IMG/VR virus record: IMGVR_UViG_3300028115_000004
Location: 51,860 to 115,859 of that record
Length of the DNA: 64,000 nucleotides
Origin: a virus
Reading direction: 5' to 3' (one strand)
Notes under the pieces: generated by a model
Seen by the model: only the letters and a program-made list of their open reading frames with translations
The model's database searches: none
Told to the model about the DNA's origin: nothing
Program-made: the position numbers and the translations under genes
Shown: one piece after another, positions 1-9,106 of the stretch
Numbering within the stretch: the stretch's first letter is position 1
Layout: every line of letters begins with the position of its first letter

Positions 1-2
1 TT

Positions 3-1721
3 ACCTACAACACGTTGGGACAACAAGAGTCCTACCGTCTTGACCATATCGCACACGTGGTACTTGGTGAGGGTAAACTGTCCTATGAGGAACACGGTTC
101 CCTACACGCACTGTACAAGACTGACTTTCAGAAGTTCATCGACTATAATATCAAGGACGTTGAACTCGTGGAGAAACTGGATGAGAAACTTGATCTCATC
201 TCTCTGGTTCTCACTATGGCTTATCGTGGTGGGGTGAACTACAATGACACCCTTGGAACCACAAACATCTGGGACACAATCATCTATCGTATTCTAAACG
301 GTCGTAAGATTGCAGTTCCGCCCAAAGTTGAGAAACCCAAGACCCCCTACCCTGGCGGTTACGTGAAAGACCCACAGGTCGGCAGTCACGATTGGGTTAC
401 CTCGTTTGACCTTAACTCGCTGTACCCCAATATCATTGTCCAGTACAACATGTCACCTGAGACTGTCATGGACGGATTCTATAATGACGTATCGGTGGAT
501 GCATTCCTTGCCGGTGACATCGATGTGTCCGGTAATCCCTTCTCTATCGCACCGACAGGCATTAAGTTTACTCACGAACGTGAAGGTGTGATTCCTAGTA
601 TTATTAAACAGTACTATGATGAACGTCGAGTCATCAAGAAAGAGATGTTGAAGTTGCAACAAAAAAACCAAGACAATCCTAGTCGAGAGTTGGAATACAA
701 GATCACCTCCCTGAACAACCAACAGATGGCCATCAAGATTCTAATGAACTCTCTCTACGGTGCACTTGGTAACCGATGGTTCCGTTACTTTGATCAACGG
801 GTTGCGGAGTCCATCACACTTGCGGGTCAGTTGTCAATCAAGTGGGCAGAACGTGCCGTCAATGAGGAGATGAACAAGTTGCTCCAGACTGACGAAGATT
901 ACGTTGTTGCGATTGACACTGACTCCTTATACATTCGGATGAGTTCTCTGGTCGAGAAGTTCAATCCGAAAGACCCCGTGAAGTTTCTGGACAAGATTTG
1001 TTCCGAACACTTCGAAAAGGTTCTGGAGAAATCCTATGCGGAGATGGCGAGAGTCACCAGTGCAATGGTCAACCGTATGGAGATGGGACGTGAGGTAATC
1101 GCAGACCGTGGTATCTGGATGGCCAAGAAACGTTACATCCTCAATGTCCACAACAACGAGGGTGTGCAGTACGTGACCCCTAAACTCAAGTTGATGGGTA
1201 TTGAAGCGGTCAAATCTTCAACTCCGCAGGTCGTTCGTGATAAGTTCAAGGAAGTCTTTCGTGTCATCGTAGAAGGTTCCGAATCAGACACTCAGGCCTT
1301 TATTAGGGACTTTAAGTCCCAATTCAGGAACCGTCCACCCGAAGACATTTCGTTCCCTCGTGGGGTTTCGGAGATCACCAAGTGGCAGGATCGACAGACC
1401 GTCTACAAGAAGGGTTGTCCTATCCACGTGCGTGGTGCGATCCTGTACAACAATGCGATCAAGGAACACTCCCTAACCAAACGGTACGAGCTGGTCAAAA
1501 ATGGTGAGAAGATAAAGTTCGTCTATTTGAGAATGCCTAACCGTCTAAATGAGAATGTGATTGCGTATCCTCTGAACCTCCCACCGGAGTTGGGGTTGCA
1601 CGATTACGTGAACTATGATATGATGTTCGACAAGACATTCCTAGACCCACTCATACCTATTCTGGATGCAGTCGGATGGACTGCAGAACCACAGGCTACC
1701 CTTGATGATTTTTTCTCTTGA
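3..1721 (+). CDS. 43: DNA polymerase, family B (T4 gp43-like), 3' part
   Basis: Replicative DNA polymerase with proofreading exonuclease; the 5' end lies before the window and the reading frame is open from base 3. The fragment begins at the end of the exonuclease domain, with an Exo III-type motif ([13 protein letters not shown], about nt 162-200). Polymerase motif A (DLNSLYPNI, near nt 407), motif B (KILMNSLYG, near nt 733) and motif C (DTDS, nt 915-926) follow in the usual order, so the palm catalytic aspartates are intact. The C-terminus ends in LDDFFS, which resembles the sliding-clamp binding tail of gp43 proteins. It lies just upstream of a primase-like gene, as expected for a replication module. 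The first in-window start-like codon (TTG at 15) is not a real start. Confidence 0.95.
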   Translation, partial: TYNTLGQQESYRLDHIAHVVLGEGKLSYEEHGSLHALYKTDFQKFIDYNIKDVELVEKLDEKLDLISLVLTMAYRGGVNYNDTLGTTNIWDTIIYRILNGRKIAVPPKVEKPKTPYPGGYVKDPQVGSHDWVTSFDLNSLYPNIIVQYNMSPETVMDGFYNDVSVDAFLAGDIDVSGNPFSIAPTGIKFTHEREGVIPSIIKQYYDERRVIKKEMLKLQQKNQDNPSRELEYKITSLNNQQMAIKILMNSLYGALGNRWFRYFDQRVAESITLAGQLSIKWAERAVNEEMNKLLQTDEDYVVAIDTDSLYIRMSSLVEKFNPKDPVKFLDKICSEHFEKVLEKSYAEMARVTSAMVNRMEMGREVIADRGIWMAKKRYILNVHNNEGVQYVTPKLKLMGIEAVKSSTPQVVRDKFKEVFRVIVEGSESDTQAFIRDFKSQFRNRPPEDISFPRGVSEITKWQDRQTVYKKGCPIHVRGAILYNNAIKEHSLTKRYELVKNGEKIKFVYLRMPNRLNENVIAYPLNLPPELGLHDYVNYDMMFDKTFLDPLIPILDAVGWTAEPQATLDDFFS

Positions 1722-1747
1722 CAAATACACTTGATGTATGATATGAT
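1718..1747 (+). promoter_or_regulatory. Sigma70-like promoter at the end of gene 43
   Basis: TTGACA (1718-1723) and TATGAT (1742-1747) are separated by 18 bases. The -35 box overlaps the last codons of gene 43. Predicted initiation near 1754 would make a start codon upstream of 1755 unusable on this transcript. Confidence 0.5.
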
Positions 1748-1754
1748 ACACCCC

Positions 1755-2690
1755 ATGTATGAATTAACTATGTTCAAAAACCAGTTTGACAACAAGACTC
1801 ACCGGCGTCTGTCGTTTGAGTCGTGGGATTCCTTTGTCAAATGGTTATATAAGATATCTGAAATTAAAGGAGAGAAAGGTGGAAATAATTCTAGTCCTCT
1901 TATTACTCCTGCTGTGTTTGAGGACGGTACTACTCGTTCAAACAAAACAACTAACTATTGGGCAGGCTGGTGTTGCGTGGATGTTGATGATCATGACTTT
2001 CCTGCTGATACCCTGAAGGAGGTTTTGATTGATCGTTTTGGTGAGTATGACTTTGTTTGTTACAGTACTGCTTCTAATAGTAGCACTCTACCTAAATTTC
2101 GCCTCGTATTCCGAACTGACGAACAGGTGGATAGAGACCGAATTAAACAATTCTGGTTTGCACTCAACACATCCCTTGGTGAACTTGGTGACCCACAGAC
2201 AAAAGACCTTGCAAGAATGTATTACGTTCCAGCGCAGTATCCTTGTGATTCTAATTTTATTTTTGACCATCGAGGCGGGAGTTCTATTAATGTATCCGAG
2301 TTGATGGCGAAACACCCATACATTCAAAAGACAGGTAATTCCTTCCTAGATAGATTACCACCAGAATTGCAGAAGGCGGTAATTGAACACCGTAAGAGTC
2401 AACTAGATAATACCAACTATACGTGGACATCCTACCATGACTGTCCTTTCTGGCCCAAGAGTCTTGCAGTAGAGTATATGCATATCTCTAATACAGGTTG
2501 GTATCACAAGATGTATCAGATCATGGTAGCGGTTGCGGGACGTGCGTATGAGAGTGGTTATCCGATCACTGCAAATCAGATTGCGGAGATGTGTAAACAG
2601 TTTGATAGCGAGACGGGTAATTGGTATGAGAACAGACCATTGACAGTAGAGGCAGACAGAGCTTTGGAGTACATTTATAAAAATGGATAA
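1755..2690 (+). CDS. Archaeo-eukaryotic primase (AEP)-like protein
   Basis: About 311 aa. It resembles the catalytic core of AEP-type primases and replication proteins: an acidic VDVDDHD strand (metal-binding DxD type), then a STASNSSTLPKFRLVF segment like the S/T..kxR motif, then DLARMYYVP. I infer RNA or DNA primer synthesis at the fork, next to polymerase gene 43. No TOPRIM primase (gp61) is seen in the window. The start is uncertain: ATGs at 1734, 1743, 1755 and 1770 are in frame, none has a good Shine-Dalgarno, and a sigma70-like promoter overlaps the first two, so 1755 (nearly leaderless) or 1770 is favoured. The 3' end overlaps the next gene by 8 bases. The family call rests on motifs only. 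Confidence 0.6.
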   Translation: MYELTMFKNQFDNKTHRRLSFESWDSFVKWLYKISEIKGEKGGNNSSPLITPAVFEDGTTRSNKTTNYWAGWCCVDVDDHDFPADTLKEVLIDRFGEYDFVCYSTASNSSTLPKFRLVFRTDEQVDRDRIKQFWFALNTSLGELGDPQTKDLARMYYVPAQYPCDSNFIFDHRGGSSINVSELMAKHPYIQKTGNSFLDRLPPELQKAVIEHRKSQLDNTNYTWTSYHDCPFWPKSLAVEYMHISNTGWYHKMYQIMVAVAGRAYESGYPITANQIAEMCKQFDSETGNWYENRPLTVEADRALEYIYKNG

Positions 2691-3687
2691 GTTAAAAATA
2701 TTAATCACAGGTGGGGCTGGTTTTATCGGTTCTCAATTGTATGCGAGACTCGCAGATAAACATGATGTTGTATCGATGGATAACTACAACGATCATCTCT
2801 ATCATCCCAAACTAAAGACTCAAAGAACCAAACAGTTCGAACTTACGTTCTGGGATAGAGATATTCGAAGTGACATCTTGACGAATTCATCTCTAATTAA
2901 TCACGGAGGCGCTGGGCCTTTTGATTATATTATTCACCTCGCAGCACACGCAGGTGTGAGAGATTCCTTTGGTAATGAAGCTGAGTATCATTCTAACAAT
3001 ATTGACGGTACTCAAAAGTTGATTGATATTATCAACGATATGCCTGAAGGTATGAAGAGACCTCGTGTGATCTATGCATCTACTAGTTCTGTTTATGGTG
3101 GTACTCCCATTACAGAAAACGGTTGGGTTGAAGATAACGTTAAGGCGCACCAACTGAACGCTTATGCATACACTAAGTACGTCAACGAATGTCAGTTCAA
3201 GTCCTCTGGTATTGATAATGTTGGACTGAGATTCTTTACTGTTTATGGCCCTTGGGGTCGTCCTGATATGGCACTCTTTCAGTTTACGAAAAAAATACTT
3301 GACGGAGAGACCATTGACGTGTATAATTATGGGGACATGAAACGAGACTTTACCTACATCGACGATATTCTTGACGGTATTGAGATTGTCCTTGAGAAGT
3401 TTGATAGTCGTGAAATTGAGTCAAATGAAATATTTAATATCGGTAGGGGTGAACAGGTTCAACTGATGGACTTCATCAAGGCGATTGAACGGGAGACCGG
3501 AAAGGGTGCCAAGATGAATCTCTGTGAGAAACACCCCGCAGATACTAAAGAGACTTGGAGTAACACAGAGAAACTTCAGGCACTTGGATATAGTCCCAAG
3601 GTGTCTATTGATGAAGGTGTTAAGAAATTTTTTGAATGGTACAAAGAGTGGATACCTAAACTAGGAGATGTAACAAATGGCAGATGA
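2683..3687 (+). CDS. NAD-dependent nucleotide-sugar epimerase (UDP-glucuronate 4-epimerase-like)
   Basis: 334 aa extended short-chain dehydrogenase. The N-terminal Rossmann motif GGAGFIGS (residues 10-17), the STSSVYG serine region (around 130) and YxxxK (AYTKY, around residue 160) form the complete catalytic set. The overall pattern (FFTVYGPWGRPDMA, RDFTYIDD) is that of UDP-glucuronate/UDP-glucose 4-epimerases. With the adjacent nucleotide-sugar dehydrogenase it would supply an oxidised, epimerised UDP-sugar for surface glycan work by the phage glycosyltransferases further on. It overlaps both neighbours by a few bases, so it is translationally coupled. Confidence 0.88.
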   Translation: MDKLKILITGGAGFIGSQLYARLADKHDVVSMDNYNDHLYHPKLKTQRTKQFELTFWDRDIRSDILTNSSLINHGGAGPFDYIIHLAAHAGVRDSFGNEAEYHSNNIDGTQKLIDIINDMPEGMKRPRVIYASTSSVYGGTPITENGWVEDNVKAHQLNAYAYTKYVNECQFKSSGIDNVGLRFFTVYGPWGRPDMALFQFTKKILDGETIDVYNYGDMKRDFTYIDDILDGIEIVLEKFDSREIESNEIFNIGRGEQVQLMDFIKAIERETGKGAKMNLCEKHPADTKETWSNTEKLQALGYSPKVSIDEGVKKFFEWYKEWIPKLGDVTNGR

Positions 3688-4705
3688 TTTTGACAAATAT
3701 AATCCAGCAATGAATGAGGCAGCTGGGCCTACTCAAGCGGACAAACAGAAACCGATCAGTTACAACAACCCCTTTCGACTAGGGATTGTTGGACACGGCT
3801 TTGTTGGTCGTGCGGTCGAGTATGCATTCACACATCCCCTAGTGGATTTGCATATCGCTGATCCGAAGTATGATACTTCTGTTGACGATATGTTGGAGTT
3901 TGATCCTATGTGTGTGTTCGTGTGTGCGCCTACGCCCATGAATGCAGAAACGGGTTTCGTGGATGCGTCTATTGTTGAGGATGCAGTACTCAAGTTGATT
4001 GAACATACCGAAGCATTGGTTGTTGTTAAATCGACAATTACACCTGACATTATTGACCGTCTGTACAACTCTATGTTCGAAGATGGGGTTGACCGTTTCG
4101 TGTATAACCCTGAGTTCCTCACGGAGAAGTCTGCAGAAGAACAGTTCGTGAATGCTGACTTCCATGTTCTTGGTGGTACTGAACGTGGTACTGCAGAACT
4201 GACTCAGATTTATGATATCTTCAGTCTGTGCAAATCTGACACGTACTATCGCATGTCAGCTGCAGAGGCATCGTTTGTTAAGTATGGTATTAACGCATTC
4301 CTTGCAACCAAGGTCACGTTCTTTAATCAGTTCTTTGATCTTGTCAACATGTTCGGATGTAGTTATAATATCGTTACTCGTGCAATGGGTTCTGACCCTC
4401 GTGTGGGTATCGGTCACACTCGTGTGCCGGGCTATGATCGCAAACGTGGATTCGGTGGTGCATGTCTTCCCAAGGATACGACTGCACTGTTGAAGTTCTC
4501 AGAGATCAAGGACGAAGAAGGTAACGTGGTCAGTTTTGATCTGTTGAAGAATGTGTTGGATATCAACAATCGTTATCGACAGAACTACGAACTTGACGAA
4601 CGAGAGAAAGCAAACAATATTACATTTGGAGATGAAAATGAGCGTGATGGACAAACTGAAGAAGAACAGCAAGATCAAGACAACGGAGGTGTTGTCGGAG
4701 AGTAA
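3677..4705 (+). CDS. UDP-glucose/GDP-mannose 6-dehydrogenase family protein
   Basis: 342 aa. The NAD-binding motif GIVGHGFVG lies near residue 36, PEFLTE near 140, and the catalytic cysteine motif GGACLPKD near 260. It should oxidise a nucleotide sugar to the uronic acid in two steps. It is shorter than typical bacterial Ugd (about 390-430 aa), and the C-terminal UDP-binding domain is curtailed. The last 22 residues are a Gln/Glu/Asp-rich tail encoded out of frame with the start of uvsX (68-base overlap), so the tail may be shaped by the overlap rather than by function. It pairs with the upstream epimerase. Confidence 0.85.
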   Translation: MADDFDKYNPAMNEAAGPTQADKQKPISYNNPFRLGIVGHGFVGRAVEYAFTHPLVDLHIADPKYDTSVDDMLEFDPMCVFVCAPTPMNAETGFVDASIVEDAVLKLIEHTEALVVVKSTITPDIIDRLYNSMFEDGVDRFVYNPEFLTEKSAEEQFVNADFHVLGGTERGTAELTQIYDIFSLCKSDTYYRMSAAEASFVKYGINAFLATKVTFFNQFFDLVNMFGCSYNIVTRAMGSDPRVGIGHTRVPGYDRKRGFGGACLPKDTTALLKFSEIKDEEGNVVSFDLLKNVLDINNRYRQNYELDEREKANNITFGDENERDGQTEEEQQDQDNGGVVGE

Positions 4706-5690
4706 GTTCTTCACTGAAAAGGACATGGTTCCTACCGATGTGCCAATGGTTAACGTGGCACTATCGGGTTCAATCAACGGTGGTGTGACGCCAGGACTTA
4801 CGGTTCTGGCAGGCCCATCGAAACACTTCAAGACTTCATTCGCCCTGTTGATGGCGGGTGCGTATCTGAAGGAGAAAGAAGATGCGGTATTACTATTCTA
4901 TGATAGTGAGTTTGGTTCCCCCCAATCTTATTTCCAACAGTTTGGAATTGACACTAGTCGTGTCCTTCACACTCCTATCACAAATGTAGAAGAACTCAAG
5001 TTCGATCTAATCAATCAACTTGAAGAAATAGATCGTGATGATAATGTCATTGTCGTTATCGATTCGATTGGTAACCTTGCGTCCAAGAAAGAACTTGAAG
5101 ATGCATTGAATGAGAAAGGTGTTGCTGACATGTCTCGTGCGAAAGCACTGAAAGGTCTGTTCCGTATGGCAACCCCATACCTTGCGATGAAGAACATTCC
5201 TATGTTGGCTGTCAACCATACCTACAAAGAGATCGGTTTGTTCCCGAAAGATATTGTGGGTGGTGGTACGGGTATCTACTACTCTGCCGATAACATCTGG
5301 ATTCTGGGTCGTCAACAAGACAAACAGGGTACTGAGATCAAGGGTTATCACTTTGTAATCAATGTGGAGAAGTCCCGTTATGTTAAAGAAAAGTCTAAAA
5401 TCCCTATCTCAGTTTCTTGGGAAGGCGGTGTTCAACGTTGGAGCGGCCTTTTGGATGTTGCTCTTGTTGGTGGGTATGTTGCTAAGCCTAGTAACGGTTG
5501 GTACTGTCGTGTTGACACTAACACTGGGGAACTGGTTGACCCTAAAGTTCGATTGGCTCAGACACTAGAAGAAGAGTTCTGGGCTCCGATCTTTGAGTTT
5601 AGTGACTTCGCAGATTTTCTGGAGAAACAATACAAGATCGGTCTACCTCAACAGGTTGGGATGGATGAGATTGTCGATGCCGAAGATTAA
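4638..5690 (+). CDS. uvsX: UvsX RecA-like recombinase
   Basis: 350 aa strand-exchange ATPase for recombination-dependent replication and repair. Walker A is AGPSKHFKTS (about residues 57-66), matching the GPSKSFKS form of T4 UvsX; Walker B is NVIVVIDSIGN. The ATG at 4638 is chosen because GGAG (4628-4631) sits 6 bases upstream and the protein then begins like other UvsX proteins (MSVMDKLKK). The gene starts inside the 3' end of the dehydrogenase gene. The C-terminus is acidic (DEIVDAED), as is usual for UvsX. Confidence 0.92.
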   Translation: MSVMDKLKKNSKIKTTEVLSESKFFTEKDMVPTDVPMVNVALSGSINGGVTPGLTVLAGPSKHFKTSFALLMAGAYLKEKEDAVLLFYDSEFGSPQSYFQQFGIDTSRVLHTPITNVEELKFDLINQLEEIDRDDNVIVVIDSIGNLASKKELEDALNEKGVADMSRAKALKGLFRMATPYLAMKNIPMLAVNHTYKEIGLFPKDIVGGGTGIYYSADNIWILGRQQDKQGTEIKGYHFVINVEKSRYVKEKSKIPISVSWEGGVQRWSGLLDVALVGGYVAKPSNGWYCRVDTNTGELVDPKVRLAQTLEEEFWAPIFEFSDFADFLEKQYKIGLPQQVGMDEIVDAED

Positions 5691-5994
5691 TGTCGATAAG
5701 GTCTCGGAGGGAATTGACTACAAGTTGATTCCCGTCGAGGACTCACCAAATGATCAAGCGTGGGATGTTCGCATCCTACGTGGTGATCTTACAGAAACAG
5801 TTATTCGTTATGGAAATGTCGCTTTTGATGGCAGTAGGGATTGCCTTACCTTCAACTTTGTGATAGTATACACCCCTGACCCTGAAGTGACAACTGAAGA
5901 CGTAAACCTTCAAGAACATGCCGCTGATATCCTAGAAGACATTCTGGAGAAGGCACATGCGGAGGGGTGGCTCGTCGCACAAGAGAGGAAATAG
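5677..5994 (+). CDS. Conserved hypothetical protein between uvsX and gene 41
   Basis: 105 aa, not recognised as a known enzyme. The sequence alternates beta-like stretches (DYKLIPVED, LTFNFVIVYTPDPE) with a C-terminal helix (LQEHAADILEDILEKAHAEG). It has no membrane segment and no cysteines. The ATG at 5677 overlaps the uvsX stop by 14 bases; longer in-frame starts lie deep inside uvsX. The position between recombinase and helicase suggests a replication or recombination accessory role, but nothing in the sequence proves it. Confidence 0.7.
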   Translation: MPKINVDKVSEGIDYKLIPVEDSPNDQAWDVRILRGDLTETVIRYGNVAFDGSRDCLTFNFVIVYTPDPEVTTEDVNLQEHAADILEDILEKAHAEGWLVAQERK

Positions 5995-7382
5995 TGGATA
6001 TTAATCTAGAACAAACGATTCTAAAGAACCTAGTAACAAACGATCCATTTGCACGTAAAGTTGCAGCATTTATCCTACCGGACTACTTCGAAGGAGTGTA
6101 CAAGTCACTCTTTCGGGAGTTCACCAAATTTATTGCCAAGTACAACAAACTTCCTACCTTGGAAGCTTTCAAGATTGAGATTGATGAGGGAGATCGTCTA
6201 TCGGATGAACAGTATCGTCATGCGGTGGAAATCTTACCTAACTTGTTTGTAAAGGAAGAATCTAATCTTGACTGGTTGGTTGATCGTACTGAGAAGTGGT
6301 GTCAAGACCGAGCCGTTTTCAATGCGGTCATGGAGTCTATCCAGATCATTGAAGGTAAACACAAGTCTCTTGCGAAGGGTTCTATTCCAGAAGTCTTGAG
6401 TAAGGCACTGTCGGTGACCTTTGACACTAATATCGGTCACGATTATCTGGAGAATGTAGATGCCCGATTCAACTTCTACCACGAAAAAGAAGAACGTATT
6501 CCGTTCGATCTGGAATACTTCAATGATATCACTAAGGGTGGATTACCTAACAAAACCCTCAACATCGCTCTTGCTGGTACGGGTGTGGGTAAATCTCTTT
6601 TCATGTGCCATTGTGCTGGAGCTTCCCTGTCACAGGGGAAAAATGTCCTTTACGTCACTATGGAAATGGCTGAAGAGCGTATCGCAGAACGGATCGATGC
6701 AAATCTTCTCAACGTCCCGATAGATCAACTTGAGAACCTATCGAAGGATATGTTCCGTGATCGTGTGGGTGAAATCTCACGTAAGACTCAGGGCAAGTTG
6801 ATCATCAAAGAATACCCGACAGGACAGGCGAATGCCTCGCACTTCCGTGCCCTGTTGAACGAACTGAAACTGAAGAAGAACTTTGTTCCTGACCTAATCT
6901 TTATTGATTACCTGAACATCTGTGCCTCTTCTCGTATGAAAGGAATGGGCGGTGCTATTAACTCGTATACGTATATCAAGTCTATTGCTGAGGAGTTACG
7001 TGGGTTGGCGGTGGAATTCGACGTGCCGATTATGTCTGCAACACAGACGACACGTTCTGGTTACTCTAATGACGATGTGGGGCTTGAAGACACGTCCGAA
7101 TCTTTTGGACTACCCGCAACCGCTGACTTTATGTTCGCACTCATCTCCAATAATGAACTTAATGCTCAGGGAAAAATACTTGTCAAACAGTTAAAAAACA
7201 GGTATAATGATCCCACACATAACCAAAGATTTGTGGTTGGTGTGGATCGTTCCAAGATGCGTCTGTTCGATTGTGATCAGTCATCTATGAATGATGATGA
7301 AGATAATGGGCCTGCATTCGATAATTCAGAAGCGGGTCAACGTGTAAACATGGAACAGAAATTTAGGAACTTTAAGATATGA
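5994..7382 (+). CDS. 41: Replicative DNA helicase (T4 gp41/DnaB-like)
   Basis: 462 aa hexameric helicase of the RecA/DnaB class. It has a helical N-terminal domain (residues 1-150), Walker A GTGVGKS (near residue 195), and Walker B LIFIDYLN followed by the DnaB-type segment ending SATQTTRSG (sensor Gln/Arg region). The GTG at 5994 is preferred because AGAGAGGAA lies about 4 bases upstream and the start then overlaps the stop of the previous gene; an alternative GTG at 5967 would add 9 residues. It works with a primase, here possibly the AEP-like protein near gene 43. Confidence 0.9.
   Translation: MDINLEQTILKNLVTNDPFARKVAAFILPDYFEGVYKSLFREFTKFIAKYNKLPTLEAFKIEIDEGDRLSDEQYRHAVEILPNLFVKEESNLDWLVDRTEKWCQDRAVFNAVMESIQIIEGKHKSLAKGSIPEVLSKALSVTFDTNIGHDYLENVDARFNFYHEKEERIPFDLEYFNDITKGGLPNKTLNIALAGTGVGKSLFMCHCAGASLSQGKNVLYVTMEMAEERIAERIDANLLNVPIDQLENLSKDMFRDRVGEISRKTQGKLIIKEYPTGQANASHFRALLNELKLKKNFVPDLIFIDYLNICASSRMKGMGGAINSYTYIKSIAEELRGLAVEFDVPIMSATQTTRSGYSNDDVGLEDTSESFGLPATADFMFALISNNELNAQGKILVKQLKNRYNDPTHNQRFVVGVDRSKMRLFDCDQSSMNDDEDNGPAFDNSEAGQRVNMEQKFRNFKI
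7180..7208 (+). promoter_or_regulatory. Sigma70-like promoter inside gene 41
   Basis: TTGTCA (7180-7185), 17-base spacer, TATAAT (7203-7208). It lies near the 3' end of gene 41 and could drive the small membrane protein, thyX and downstream genes. The surrounding bases also encode conserved helicase residues, so this may be coincidence. Confidence 0.35.
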
Positions 7383-7582
7383 CAGGGACAGAACATACAT
7401 TATGGACATTGTGTTTAGTGATACCTATATACTACCTTGGTAATTATCTTGGTTACCAGAGAGGAAAAGAAGAGGGTGTTGCTGACGCAATAGAATTTTT
7501 TATTAAGAAGAAGTGGTTTAAGGATCACATCGAAAAGGAGATAGCCGAAAATGAGTTCAGTGAAACTGATAGCTCTGAGTAG
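7379..7582 (+). CDS. Small membrane protein
   Basis: 67 aa. One hydrophobic segment (residues 8-26, LWTLCLVIPIYYLGNYLGY) is followed by a charged cytoplasmic-like tail rich in Lys and Glu. It starts at the ATGA that also ends gene 41, so it is translationally coupled. I do not recognise the family. Its 3' end overlaps thyX by 32 bases. Confidence 0.65.
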   Translation: MTGTEHTLWTLCLVIPIYYLGNYLGYQRGKEEGVADAIEFFIKKKWFKDHIEKEIAENEFSETDSSE

Positions 7583-8243
7583 TCCTAGTGCAGAGACAGG
7601 ATGTCACACAGCAGAAGACTTAGTTGCGTATGCAGCTCGGGTAAGTAACCCTGCAAACCAGAACAATACGGAGACTGCGCCACGTCTCCTGAAGTACTTG
7701 ATTCGGGAACAACATTGGTCACCGCTTGAGATGGTGCATATCACTATGGAGATTCAAACGACTCGTGATATTAGTCGTCAGATCATTCGTCACCGATCAT
7801 TCTCGTTTCAAGAGTTCTCACAACGATATGCGGTAAGTGACAGTTTCACGAATCGTCAGGCTCGTCTTCAAGACCCCAAGAACCGTCAGAACTCAATCCC
7901 CATTGAAGTTCCGGAAGCCACGGGTGGCGAGGGTTCGGTACGTTCCAGTACGGAACGTCTGTACGAAGACTGGAACATGAAACAACGTGAAGTGATTAAC
8001 AAGGCGAACGATGTCTATAAGTGGGCGCTAAATAATGGTATCGCAAAGGAACAGGCACGTGCAGTACTGCCCGAAGGTAATACTCAGACAACTTTGTATA
8101 TGAGTGGTTCACTGCGGTCTTGGATTCATTACTGTGAACTTCGTCGAGGTCATGGTACACAACTAGAACATATGCGGGTAGCGGATCAATGTTGGGAAAT
8201 CATTGGTGGCCACTTCCCGTCCGTAGTGGAGGCTTTATCATGA
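7551..8243 (+). CDS. thyX: FAD-dependent thymidylate synthase ThyX
   Basis: 230 aa flavoprotein that methylates dUMP to dTMP with methylene-tetrahydrofolate and NADPH. The signature RHRxxSxxExSxRY is present as RHRSFSFQEFSQRY (residues 80-93), and the substrate-binding ELRRGHGTQLEHMRVA segment lies near the C-terminus. It provides dTTP for phage replication together with NrdA/NrdB at 30-33 kb. ThyX in place of the T4 ThyA-type synthase is common in marine T4-like phages. It ends in an ATGA overlap with the next gene. Confidence 0.95.
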   Translation: MSSVKLIALSSPSAETGCHTAEDLVAYAARVSNPANQNNTETAPRLLKYLIREQHWSPLEMVHITMEIQTTRDISRQIIRHRSFSFQEFSQRYAVSDSFTNRQARLQDPKNRQNSIPIEVPEATGGEGSVRSSTERLYEDWNMKQREVINKANDVYKWALNNGIAKEQARAVLPEGNTQTTLYMSGSLRSWIHYCELRRGHGTQLEHMRVADQCWEIIGGHFPSVVEALS

Positions 8244-8416
8244 TGTATAGGTGCAATGTAGTTGAGGATAGTGATGGTCATCAATGTCTGGAATTTACAG
8301 ACGAATTGATGGACGCACTTGATTTGAAAGTGGGTGATGAAATTATCTGGGAAGAGAATCACATCACAGGTGAATGGTCGTTTAGAAAAAAGGTAGTTGC
8401 AGATAGTCTGAGATAG
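8240..8416 (+). CDS. Small AbrB/MazE-like protein
   Basis: 58 aa. The pattern EFTDELMDALDLKVGDEIIWEEN...WSFRKK follows the swapped-hairpin AbrB fold (strand, LGLKxGDxI turn, strand), which is used for DNA binding by transition-state regulators and antitoxins. No toxin partner lies next to it, so a small phage DNA-binding regulator is more likely than an antitoxin. The ATG at 8240 overlaps the thyX stop, with GGAGG about 8 bases upstream. Confidence 0.6.
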   Translation: MMYRCNVVEDSDGHQCLEFTDELMDALDLKVGDEIIWEENHITGEWSFRKKVVADSLR

Positions 8417-8437
8417 CGAGACTGCGGGAGGAAATGA

Positions 8438-9106
8438 ATGGAAGTAACGATTCGAAATAAAGACTTCCTTGCGACACTTGATGCTTTCAAGGATCAGATG
8501 TTTGCGGTAGAAGGTTACAACGATCCTAAGTATCATGTATACAGTGAACCCGATGATAAACATCGTGGTAGGTACTACACCAGTGAACACTACCTTCGCA
8601 ATATCTCTCTGAACGCAAAGGAACCTGTTGGCCCTCCGGATCGACACTTCGCACAACCCATTGCAAAGATGGTACGTGAAGACCCTGAGAAGTGGAGTGC
8701 ATACATGCAGTTGGTGAAGTATGACTTTGCCTCTGAGATTGGTGCACACACGTCTGCATTGTTGTCCTACTATCCGCCTGGCGGGTTTGTGGGATGGCAT
8801 ACCAACTGGGATGCGTCTGCGTATCAGGTGTTATTCACTTGGTCTACGGGTGATGGTTACTTCTCTTATTATGATAAAGAGAAAGACGAAGTGATCACAA
8901 TTCAGGACGTGCCAGGATGGCAGTGTAGACACTACTACTTTGGGCCGAAGGAAGAACCTGAGAACCTGTGTTGGCACGGTGCGTATGCGGGAGGGGAACG
9001 TATTACCCTTGCATATAAATTCTGTGGTTATGGTAGGAACGATCCTCGTGATGAGAAAGCGAGGCAGTTACGTGATTTATTAATTGAGGAGATTGAAAAT
9101 GATTGA
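8438..9106 (+). CDS. 2-oxoglutarate/Fe(II) oxygenase-like protein
   Basis: 222 aa. The middle has a jelly-roll oxygenase pattern: YYPPGGFVGWHTNWDAS supplies the first metal histidine (the usual HxD is HTN here, with a nearby Asp), and WHGAYAGGERITLAYKF gives a distal His and the 2OG-binding Arg. The substrate is unknown; DNA, protein or sugar hydroxylation are all possible. The altered HxD leaves activity in doubt. The start has GGGAGG upstream. The end overlaps the dsbA-like gene. Confidence 0.55.
   Translation: MEVTIRNKDFLATLDAFKDQMFAVEGYNDPKYHVYSEPDDKHRGRYYTSEHYLRNISLNAKEPVGPPDRHFAQPIAKMVREDPEKWSAYMQLVKYDFASEIGAHTSALLSYYPPGGFVGWHTNWDASAYQVLFTWSTGDGYFSYYDKEKDEVITIQDVPGWQCRHYYFGPKEEPENLCWHGAYAGGERITLAYKFCGYGRNDPRDEKARQLRDLLIEEIEND

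Noticed and set aside
453-722. Antisense open frames, such as this one inside gene 43
   Set aside because: They overlap strong plus-strand genes, lack ribosome sites and have no recognisable products.
8240-8416. Antitoxin of a toxin-antitoxin pair
   Set aside because: No toxin-like gene next to it; the AbrB-like fold is also used by plain regulators.
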